Assembly (NCBI GenBank): GCA_910577495.1
Contig: CAJTML010000064.1
Coordinates: 1-11,704 of the forward strand
DNA: 11,704 bases
Direction of reading: 5' to 3'
From: an uncultured Eggerthellaceae bacterium
GTDB taxonomy: Bacteria; Actinomycetota; Coriobacteriia; Coriobacteriales; Eggerthellaceae
Position 1 is the stretch's first letter; the number at the start of each line of letters is the position of its first letter. The position numbers and the translations under genes were made by a program. The notes under the pieces are model-generated. The model saw only the letters and a program-made list of their open reading frames with translations, made no database searches and was not told the DNA's origin. Positions 1-4,978 of this stretch are shown piece after piece.

Positions 1-1162
1 ATACCAGCTCATCAGAACTGTCGTTGGATTTTTCCATGGCGCCTTCGAAGAACTTACAGAGCAGCGCATAGGAGCCTTCTGCTGGCAGCTCACCTAGCGC
101 GTCATCGTTTTTGAGCGACTCGTAGGTCTTGTTAACCAAGTCAATGGAAAGCAAGCTGTTATAGAGGTTTGTTGAGGCGTCAATGATGCGCGTGGCTTCC
201 TGACGCTCAAGCAAAAGCTCCGTATTGCGTTTGCGTGCCTGAAGCAACAAGACGACGATCACGATCAGTGCCGCAATAAGCACACCAGCAATCACGAAGA
301 CACCTGAAAGGTTCGCGTTCGAGACCATTTCATTGGTGATCTCTGCAGGGAACGAGCGAACGATGGACCAGTCATAGCTTGGGAGGCGTGAGACGTACGT
401 ATTGCCTACACCTTCAGGGGTTTTATAGGTAAAGCTTGCGTTGCTTCCCGATTCCAAGTCATCGGCGATAGAGGCAAGTGTTGCACCATCAAGCTGGTCT
501 TCGCTAAAGACCTCATCAATGGAGATAGCATCCGAGACGTTCGGGGTTGCGCGTGCGATGATCGTACCATCAGGCATGCAGAGATATGTCGGCGTTGCTT
601 CGCCATAAAACTCGGTTGTCATGATGTCAGTGAGCGAGTCTTCGCGATATACCGATACCATAACGCCAACAACGGTGCCCTGATAGCGCACTGGTGCGAA
701 GAACGCAACAACGTTTTGGCCGTCGAAAATGGCTTCATCAATGAAGCACACGCCACTCTCTCCCGCCATGCCCTTTATGTAATAGTCCCTGTCGGTTGCC
801 ATGGCGGTTCTGCCATCGCGATTATAAGCCAAGCCGTCAGGTGCAATAAAGAATGAGTGGTCAAATTGAGACAGATCCAACACATTAACCGCTTCTTGCG
901 GATCCACTTCTGGACTGGTTAAGTTGTCCTCATAAATACTTGCCGCGGTTTGGATAACCTGCAACGACGCATTAAATGTATCATCAACGCGGCGCGTCGT
1001 TTGCCCCGTGGACGTTTCAAGATACTTACCGTTTTGGGCAACAATACGCTCAGTGTTTGCATTTACAAAGAGCAAAAGCGCAATGATAAGCACTGCCACT
1101 GCAGCACACGCTGCCAAAATACGGTTCCTTGTTTGAATTTTAGATTCTACGGCTCGGCTCAT
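1..1162 (-). CDS. Membrane sensor protein with extracytoplasmic Cache-like domain (partial, C-terminus off the window)
   Basis: The reading frame starts with ATG at 1162 and stays open to the left edge, giving 387 residues. Visible order: short basic N-terminus; membrane segment about 14-35; extracytoplasmic region about 36-283; second membrane segment about 287-311; cytoplasmic part from 312 starting with a basic, helical stretch (ARKRNTELLLERQEATRII). The external region has Cache-like pieces (FFIAPDGLAYNRDG, DRDYYIKGMAGE, VVAFFAPVRYQGTVVGVMVS), typical of small-molecule sensing domains of histidine kinases, diguanylate cyclases and chemoreceptors. The cytoplasmic segment (YNSLLSIDLVNKTYESLK) resembles the PAS-like linkers found before GGDEF, EAL or kinase domains, so the output activity cannot be named. 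Only a weak GGGG precedes the start, with 7 nt spacing. It is divergent from the arginine genes. The sensor class is fairly secure; ligand and output are unknown. Confidence 0.82.
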   Translation of the reverse strand, partial: MSRAVESKIQTRNRILAACAAVAVLIIALLLFVNANTERIVAQNGKYLETSTGQTTRRVDDTFNASLQVIQTAASIYEDNLTSPEVDPQEAVNVLDLSQFDHSFFIAPDGLAYNRDGRTAMATDRDYYIKGMAGESGVCFIDEAIFDGQNVVAFFAPVRYQGTVVGVMVSVYREDSLTDIMTTEFYGEATPTYLCMPDGTIIARATPNVSDAISIDEVFSEDQLDGATLASIADDLESGSNASFTYKTPEGVGNTYVSRLPSYDWSIVRSFPAEITNEMVSNANLSGVFVIAGVLIAALIVIVVLLLQARKRNTELLLERQEATRIIDASTNLYNSLLSIDLVNKTYESLKNDDALGELPAEGSYALLCKFFEGAMEKSNDSSDELV

Positions 1163-1250
1163 AGGATAACCCCATCTCCCATAACAAGTCGGATGTCTTT
1201 AGTTGTGTTTCCTCAGGTGCGCGTGATATGCGCAAGATTGTTTGTTGTGC

Positions 1251-1256
1251 ATTATA
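1251..1256 (-). promoter_or_regulatory. Candidate -10 box for the leftward sensor gene
   Basis: The minus strand reads TATAAT here, a perfect -10 hexamer about 90 bases upstream of the sensor start. The hexamer 17 bases further upstream (TATGGA) is a poor -35 match, so the promoter may depend on an activator. It implies a 5' UTR of about 80 nt. Assigned from consensus only. Confidence 0.4.
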
Positions 1257-1334
1257 CGGCATGAAAAGCCTCTTCCATAGGTTCATTTGGCAAAACAATA
1301 GGCGAAGACTTCGGTAAGATCATTTTTGTGCAGG

Positions 1335-1391
1335 TGCATAAAAACGTATGTAAATATACCTTTTATGCAATATTTTTTACCTGTATGCAAT
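1335..1391. promoter_or_regulatory. Candidate ArgR-type operator cluster upstream of the arginine leader
   Basis: TGCATAAAA (1335-1343) and TTTTATGCA (1361-1369) form a perfect 9-bp inverted repeat. TATGCAAT occurs at 1364-1371 and again at 1384-1391, exactly 20 bp apart, and a related TATGTAAA lies at 1347-1354. Two-turn spacing suggests a repressor on one face of DNA. ArgR is known to bind tandem 18-bp boxes about 21 bp centre to centre, and Streptomyces ARG boxes contain TGCAT/ATGCA half-sites. The location just upstream of a -10 box and of argGH supports ArgR. The protein assignment is an inference. Confidence 0.45.
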
Positions 1392-1426
1392 TATTTCGAA
1401 AATTTTTTCGTTCGTTCGCTTTTTTC

Positions 1427-1432
1427 TATGAT
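1427..1432 (+). promoter_or_regulatory. Candidate -10 box for the leader-argGH transcript
   Basis: TATGAT differs from TATAAT at one position. It follows a T-rich stretch and lies just downstream of the operator-like repeats. No good -35 hexamer is seen 16-18 bases upstream. Transcription would start near 1439, about 60 nt before the leader peptide start and about 430 nt before argG. Confidence 0.4.
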
Positions 1433-1451
1433 AGTATCCCCAAAATCAAAT

Positions 1452-1466
1452 TGAAGTTTTACTTCA
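1452..1466. promoter_or_regulatory. Perfect inverted repeat TGAAGT-TTT-ACTTCA (ARG-box-like, or 5' UTR hairpin)
   Basis: Two perfect 6-base arms flank TTT. As DNA it resembles the classical ARG box core TGAAT-4 bases-ATTCA, but the spacing between TGAA and TTCA is 7 rather than 6. It would sit at about +14 to +28 relative to the proposed start, a usual place for a repressor site. As RNA it would be a small hairpin ahead of the leader ribosome binding site. The two readings cannot be separated from sequence alone. Confidence 0.35.
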
Positions 1467-1485
1467 TTGGTTATCAATTACGTGG

Positions 1486-1493
1486 AAAGGGAG
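1486..1493 (+). promoter_or_regulatory. Strong ribosome binding site of the leader peptide
   Basis: AAAGGGAG lies 7 bases ahead of the ATG at 1501. It is one of the better ribosome binding sites in the window and the main reason to take the 41-codon ORF as translated. Confidence 0.6.
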
Positions 1494-1500
1494 AGTCGCT

Positions 1501-1626
1501 ATGCATCAGTCAGCCAACAGTGCAGCTTTTGCCGCATTTGCTGATCATGCGCGTGGTGCTTCCCTGCTCCGCCGTTCTTTGCGACGCCGCAACCAGTTGG
1601 TTGCTGCCCGTCTGCGACGACGCTAA
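1501..1626 (+). CDS. Arginine-rich leader peptide of the argGH operon (41 aa, putative)
   Basis: ATG at 1501 to TAA at 1624-1626 encodes 41 residues. Ten are Arg (18, 24, 25, 28, 29, 30, 37, 39, 40, 41), nine of them in the last 18 codons; the peptide ends Leu-Arg-Arg-Arg-stop. All ten codons are CGT, CGC or CGA, with no CGG, AGA or AGG, so one tRNA-Arg with an inosine anticodon (ICG) could read them all. A strong Shine-Dalgarno sequence precedes it, and argG starts 242 bases after the stop. The Arg run overlaps hairpin-forming sequence. This matches ribosome-mediated attenuation as known for trp, his and leu leaders: low charged tRNA-Arg stalls the ribosome and changes downstream folding. 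The role is inferred. The alternative is a chance Arg-rich ORF, since CGN codons are common in such DNA. No catalytic or membrane feature is seen. Confidence 0.6.
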   Translation: MHQSANSAAFAAFADHARGASLLRRSLRRRNQLVAARLRRR

Positions 1627-1640
1627 ATCGTCTGTTCGCA
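1583..1640 (+). promoter_or_regulatory. Hairpins within the Arg codons and around the leader stop codon
   Basis: GCAACC (1589-1594) and GGTTGC (1599-1604) pair perfectly around AGTT, and GACG (1583-1586) can pair with CGTC (1609-1612) outside them. A second hairpin pairs TGCGA (1613-1617) with TCGCA (1636-1640) and GACG (1619-1622) with CGTC (1629-1632), leaving the leader stop codon in the loop. Because GACG and CGTC recur, alternative pairings are possible. A ribosome stalled on the final Arg codons would mask these arms. Folding energies were not computed. Confidence 0.45.
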
Positions 1641-1649
1641 CTTTAGGCA

Positions 1650-1698
1650 ACAACACCGTTTTGCATCTTCGCCACAAGGCGTTAGAGATGCACGTTGT
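1650..1698 (+). promoter_or_regulatory. Two-tier hairpin in the argG leader RNA
   Basis: TGCATCT (1662-1668) pairs with AGATGCA (1686-1692). Inside it CGCC (1670-1673) pairs with GGCG (1678-1681) over an ACAA loop, and outside it ACAAC (1650-1654) pairs with GTTGT (1694-1698). It begins 24 bases after the leader stop codon. GTCTGGC (1697-1703) can instead pair at long range with GCCAGAC (1826-1832), so its outer arm overlaps a competing structure. No U-run follows directly, so it is not itself a terminator. Confidence 0.45.
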
Positions 1699-1745
1699 CT
1701 GGCGTTCGCACCATCTTGACTTGCGCTTTGCTGTATCGGTATCTC

Positions 1746-1779
1746 CAAGGTATCACGTCCAGAGTTAGCCCTTACCTTG
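1746..1779 (+). promoter_or_regulatory. Hairpin CAAGGTA/TACCTTG in the argG leader RNA
   Basis: A perfect 7-bp inverted repeat (1746-1752 and 1773-1779) with a 20-nt loop. The bases after it are not U-rich; the nearest T-run is at 1804-1808. If the leader controls transcription, this could be part of a Rho-dependent or atypical stop. Confidence 0.3.
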
Positions 1780-1818
1780 CCTGATATTTCGCCACCTCGC
1801 TTGTTTTTATGTTGCAGA

Positions 1819-1867
1819 CCTTTAAGCCAGACGCACTCACCAAATCATTTGACTGAAAGGAAAGCAC
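1819..1867 (+). promoter_or_regulatory. argG ribosome binding site with possible sequestering arm
   Basis: AAAGGA (1856-1861) lies 6 bases before the argG ATG at 1868 and fixes that start. CCTTT at 1819-1823 is complementary to AAAGG (1856-1860), so a 5-bp helix could hide the site, which would suit control at translation initiation. The loop contains the palindrome CAAATCATTTG (1841-1851). The helix is short and this is tentative. Confidence 0.35.
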
Positions 1868-3199
1868 ATGTCAGAAACCGCACTTACCACCGCCCCAGCA
1901 GCCGACGCCACCGCAGACAGCACCGCAGCCGACGCCCCGAAAGAAAAAGTCGTGCTGGCGTATTCGGGAGGCTTAGACACGTCAGTTTGCATTAAATGGC
2001 TGATCGAAGAGTACAACCTAGACGTTGTAGCTGTCGTGGGCGATGTTGGACAAGAACACAACGGTCTTGAGGCCATCAAAGCCAAAGCGCTTGCAACGGG
2101 TGCTGTTGATTGCATGGTGGTGGACATGCGCGAAACCTTCGTCAACGAATACCTGAGCGCTGCCCTTGCAGCAAACGCGCTCTACGAGAACAAGTATCCG
2201 TTGGTAAGCGCCTTGTCTCGGCCGCTCATCTGCAAGCACTTGGTGGATGTAGCCCACAAGGTGGGTGCAACATATATCGCTCACGGCTGCACGGGCAAAG
2301 GAAATGACCAAGTGCGTTTTGAGGCATCCATCCTCATGCTTGATCCCACGCTTTCTATCATTGCACCGGTGCGTGATTGGGATCTGACCTCGCGCGAAGA
2401 AGAGATGGCTTGGGCGGCCGAGCATGGCATCCCGGTTCCCACCACGCAAGCTTCGCCCTACTCTATTGACGACAACCTGTGGGGTCGCGCTATTGAATGC
2501 GGCGTGCTGGAAAACCCGTGGACCGAGCCGCCTGCTGACATCTATACGATGACGGTTGATCCGCAAGCGGCACCCGATGAGCCCACCTATGTCTCCATCA
2601 GCTTTAAGGCAGGTATTCCGTGCGCGCTCAACGACACGCCGATGAGCTACCTTGCAATTATCGAAGAACTCAACACTATTGCAGGTCAGAATGGTTATGG
2701 CCGCCTTGACATGATTGAAAACCGCCTCGTTGGCGTCAAGAGCCGCGAGTGCTACGAATGCCCCGCCGCGCTCACCATCATTAACGCTCACAAGGCGCTT
2801 GAAGACCTCTGCCTTGAGCGCGACGTGCTTCATCACAAGCTGGCGCTTGAACAACTCTGGGGTGACTGCGTGTACAACGGCCAGTGGTTCTCGCCCCTCA
2901 AAGAAGCGCTGGACGCATTCATGGCACACACCCAGCAATGCCTCACCGGCACCATTATGCTCAAGCTCTACAAGGGAAGCTGCACGGTTGTTGGCCGCAA
3001 GTCAGATTATTCGCTGTACTCATTTGAGCTGGCAACTTACGGTCAAGGCGACGAGTTTGATCAAGGCGCTGCAGCAGGCTTTATTGAACTGCACGCGCTT
3101 TCGTGCAAAGTCTGGGCGAAAAACAGGCTGGAAATGGGCGCAGACATGCACCCGCTTTCAAGCAAAGTAGATACGGTGTGCGAATTCGCAACGAACTAA
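1868..3199 (+). CDS. argG: Argininosuccinate synthase
   Basis: Cytosolic enzyme that joins citrulline and aspartate with ATP to give argininosuccinate, AMP and pyrophosphate. The 443-residue product has the ATP pyrophosphatase P-loop SGGLDTS at 33-39, the segment HGCTGKGNDQVRFE at 139-152 that contacts ATP and citrulline in this family, and SPYSIDDNLWGR at 195-206. The core aligns by eye with the standard bacterial type without gaps in key motifs. Unusual is an N-terminal extension of about 26 residues, rich in Ala, Thr and Asp, before the first core strand (EKVVLAYSGG). The start at 1868 is supported by AAAGGA, and no later start precedes the P-loop with a better site. It is followed by argH after 56 bases, so the two are probably cotranscribed. 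Control is likely through the Arg-rich leader and promoter repeats upstream. Confidence 0.97.
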   Translation: MSETALTTAPAADATADSTAADAPKEKVVLAYSGGLDTSVCIKWLIEEYNLDVVAVVGDVGQEHNGLEAIKAKALATGAVDCMVVDMRETFVNEYLSAALAANALYENKYPLVSALSRPLICKHLVDVAHKVGATYIAHGCTGKGNDQVRFEASILMLDPTLSIIAPVRDWDLTSREEEMAWAAEHGIPVPTTQASPYSIDDNLWGRAIECGVLENPWTEPPADIYTMTVDPQAAPDEPTYVSISFKAGIPCALNDTPMSYLAIIEELNTIAGQNGYGRLDMIENRLVGVKSRECYECPAALTIINAHKALEDLCLERDVLHHKLALEQLWGDCVYNGQWFSPLKEALDAFMAHTQQCLTGTIMLKLYKGSCTVVGRKSDYSLYSFELATYGQGDEFDQGAAAGFIELHALSCKVWAKNRLEMGADMHPLSSKVDTVCEFATN

Positions 3200-3207
3200 G
3201 ACAACCT

Positions 3208-3235
3208 GTGTCGTGGGCGTCGTAGCGCCCGACAC
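3208..3235 (+). promoter_or_regulatory. Intercistronic hairpin between argG and argH
   Basis: GTGTC-GT-GGGCG (3208-3219) pairs with CGCCCGACAC (3226-3235), giving a 10-bp GC-rich stem with a 2-nt bulge and a 6-nt loop. There is no U-run after it, so it is unlikely to stop transcription. A role in mRNA stability or partial attenuation between the two cistrons is possible. It ends 11 bases before the argH ribosome binding site. Confidence 0.5.
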
Positions 3236-3255
3236 CTAAGCGAAACGGAGGAATT

Positions 3256-4668
3256 GTGGCACTTTGGTCAGGAAGGTTTAACGAAGGCGTCGATGCGTTT
3301 ACGCAACGCTTTGGGGCATCGCTTCCCGTTGATAAGGCACTCTATGCCCAAGATATTGCAGGCTCCTGCGCACACGCAGCCATGCTGGGAGCGCAAAAGA
3401 TCATCTCTGAGGCTGACGCGTTGGACATTCAAGAAGCGCTTGCCGACATCAAAAGCGACATTGAGCAGGGCGCGTTTACCTTCGACATCAACGACGAAGA
3501 CATTCATATGGCGGTTGAGTCCGAACTAACGCGGCGCATTGGGCAAGCGGGCGCGCGCCTGCATACCGGCAGAAGCAGGAATGACCAGGTAGCAACCGAC
3601 ACGCGGCTGTTCGCAAAAAAGCGCGCGGTTGACCTGATGGAGGCTAACTTATGTCTGCGCGAGGCGTTGCTTGCGTGTGCGTCCGAGCACTTCGACGTTA
3701 TTTTGCCTGGCTACACGCACATGCAACACGCCCAACCGGTGCTCTTTTCGCACCATATGCTGGCATACGTCTGGATGCTCACGCGCGACTTTACGCGGCT
3801 GCAAGCCGCCTATGATGCCGCGGACGCCTCTCCGCTGGGTGCGGCGGCGCTTGCTGGCACCACCTATCCGCTTGATCGGGCGCAAACGGCTGCCACGCTG
3901 GGGTTTGCAAGCGTGATCCCCAACTCTCTGGATGCAGTGTCTGACCGGGACTTTCTGTTGGATCTGCTTTACGCGTGCTCGGTATCTGCTATTCATCTTT
4001 CGCGTTTGTGCGAGGAGTTGATTCTCTGGTCAACGTCAGAATTTGGGTTTATCACGCTTTCGGATAGCTTCTCAACGGGCTCATCTATTATGCCGCAGAA
4101 GAAAAACCCTGACTTCGCCGAGCTCATTCGCGGTAAAAGCGGACGCGTTGTGGGAGACCTCATGGCGCTGCTCATGACCATGAAGTCACTGCCGCTTGCT
4201 TACAACAAGGACCTGCAAGAGGACAAGCAAGGCGCCATTGACGCAGCTCAGACGCTTGAAGATAGCTATGTGTGCATGCGCGGCATGATCTCAACGATGG
4301 AGATCCACCCCGACGCGATGCTTGAACAGGCTTCCAAAGGCCACCTGGGCGCCACCGATGTGGCCGATTATCTGGCGAAACGCGGCCTACCCTTCCGCCA
4401 GGCTCATGAGGTGGTCGGACACTTGGTGAAGCTTTGCGAAGAGCGCGGGTGCAATTTGGATGACCTCACGCTGAAAGACTTCCAGAATGAGAGCCCGCTT
4501 TTTGAGGCTGACGTGGTGCGCTCGCTTGACCTTGCTGCCATCACGCGCGCTCGCACCACATACGGTGGTACTGGGCATGAGGCAGTGCTCGTGCAGCTTG
4601 ACGAGGCCACCAGCGCGACATGCGAAGATCGCAAGACGCTTGCTGAGCTGATGAAGTCAGTGGTGTAG
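3256..4668 (+). CDS. argH: Argininosuccinate lyase
   Basis: Splits argininosuccinate into arginine and fumarate, the last step of arginine synthesis. The 470-residue product has the normal family length. It carries the fumarase/aspartase superfamily signature GSSIMPQKKNPD at 275-286, with the mobile-loop serine, and the segment GYTHMQHAQP including His155 from the conserved catalytic histidine region. LHTGRSRNDQVATD lies in the N-terminal third and GGTGHEAVLVQLDEA near the end. Translation starts at GTG 3256: GGAGGA sits only 3 bases before it and the first residues (ALWSGRF) match the family N-terminus. A TTG at 3254 is in another frame. It follows argG in the same direction. The released fumarate could in principle feed respiration, but the nearby flavoprotein does not look like a fumarate reductase. 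Confidence 0.97.
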   Translation: MALWSGRFNEGVDAFTQRFGASLPVDKALYAQDIAGSCAHAAMLGAQKIISEADALDIQEALADIKSDIEQGAFTFDINDEDIHMAVESELTRRIGQAGARLHTGRSRNDQVATDTRLFAKKRAVDLMEANLCLREALLACASEHFDVILPGYTHMQHAQPVLFSHHMLAYVWMLTRDFTRLQAAYDAADASPLGAAALAGTTYPLDRAQTAATLGFASVIPNSLDAVSDRDFLLDLLYACSVSAIHLSRLCEELILWSTSEFGFITLSDSFSTGSSIMPQKKNPDFAELIRGKSGRVVGDLMALLMTMKSLPLAYNKDLQEDKQGAIDAAQTLEDSYVCMRGMISTMEIHPDAMLEQASKGHLGATDVADYLAKRGLPFRQAHEVVGHLVKLCEERGCNLDDLTLKDFQNESPLFEADVVRSLDLAAITRARTTYGGTGHEAVLVQLDEATSATCEDRKTLAELMKSVV

Positions 4669-4711
4669 CACGGCTCAGCAAAAGGCGTCACCAAGCCGCC
4701 ACAAACCAGCA

Positions 4712-4824
4712 AAACTTACCATATCGGGCATACGCGTTTTTTCGCGCGACCTGGGAAAACGCCGAGTTTTACCAGTTCAGGAGCTTGACGTCCAAAATAC
4801 GCGAGCGCCCGATATGGTAAGTTT
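4712..4824. repeat. 113-bp inverted-repeat element with a nested hairpin (MITE-like or bidirectional terminator)
   Basis: AAACTTACCATATCGGGC (4712-4729) and its exact reverse complement (4807-4824) form perfect 18-bp ends. Pairing resumes after three mismatches over CGCGT and TTTT, so the arms are about 31 bp (4712-4742 and 4794-4824). The centre holds another hairpin: CTGG (4751-4754) with CCAG (4772-4775) and AAAAC (4756-4760) with GTTTT (4766-4770). No target-site duplication longer than about 2-3 bases is evident and no ORF is inside. The shape suits a small non-autonomous mobile element or a dispersed intergenic repeat; a structured bidirectional terminator is the alternative. There is no second copy in this window. 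Confidence 0.7.
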
Positions 4825-4837
4825 CAACTCGCGAAAA

Positions 4838-4867
4838 GGCCGCGCACGCGGTTAGCGCGCAGCGGCC
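4838..4867. repeat. GC-rich hairpin downstream of argH
   Basis: GGCCGC (4838-4843) pairs with GCGGCC (4862-4867), and CGCG at 4847-4850 can pair with a CGCG at 4856-4859 inside the loop. No U-run follows on either strand, so a simple intrinsic terminator is unlikely. It may stabilise mRNA 3' ends. Confidence 0.45.
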
Positions 4868-4889
4868 GCGCGCAAACCACACCCAAAAT

Positions 4890-4920
4890 GAAACCGAGCG
4901 CGAAGGTCGCGCCCGGTTTC
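4890..4920 (-). terminator. Probable intrinsic terminator of the flavoprotein operon
   Basis: GAAACCG (4890-4896) pairs with CGGTTTC (4914-4920) and GCGCG (4898-4902) with CGCGC (4908-4912) around a 5-nt loop, with one A/C mismatch between the two helices. Read leftward, the stem is followed by ATTTT, a short U-run. It lies about 60 bases after the flavoprotein stop codon. It could also help end argH transcription from the other side, where no U-run follows. Confidence 0.5.
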
Positions 4921-4978
4921 TGAGGGAGAAAAAACTATAGAAAAGCTTCGGTAGAACTAGCTTATATATCGAGTTGCA

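Larger units (their letters stand above)
4669..4978. other. Gene-free region between argH and the flavoprotein operon
   Basis: The two flanking operons converge here. No credible coding frame or RNA gene was found. It contains a 113-bp inverted-repeat element (4712-4824), a GC-rich hairpin (4838-4867), a terminator-like hairpin (4890-4920) and a small AT-rich hairpin (AAGCT 4943-4947 with AGCTT 4959-4963) beside the flavoprotein stop codon. Confidence 0.7.

Noticed and set aside
950..1264. 104-codon plus-strand frame over the 5' end of the sensor gene
   Set aside because: It overlaps the sensor coding region antisense and has no family resemblance or ribosome binding site.
1328..1768. 146-codon plus-strand frame across the argG leader region
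   Set aside because: It starts within the operator-like repeats, before the likely transcription start, has no ribosome binding site and gives an incoherent protein. The 41-codon frame inside it, in another phase, has far better signals.
1790..1810. Intrinsic terminator at the T-run 1804-1808 before argG
   Set aside because: The GC-rich bases before the T-run (CGCCACCTCGC) have no adequate nearby complement, so no stem abuts the T-run.
1627..1867. T-box or known arginine riboswitch upstream of argG
   Set aside because: No T-box consensus (AGGGTGGNACCGCG) was seen in this stretch, and no other known riboswitch pattern was recognised.
2018..2938. 306-codon open frame antisense to argG
   Set aside because: It lies wholly inside the clearly coding argG. 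Long antisense frames arise from codon bias, and the translated sequence shows no recognisable domain or upstream ribosome binding site.
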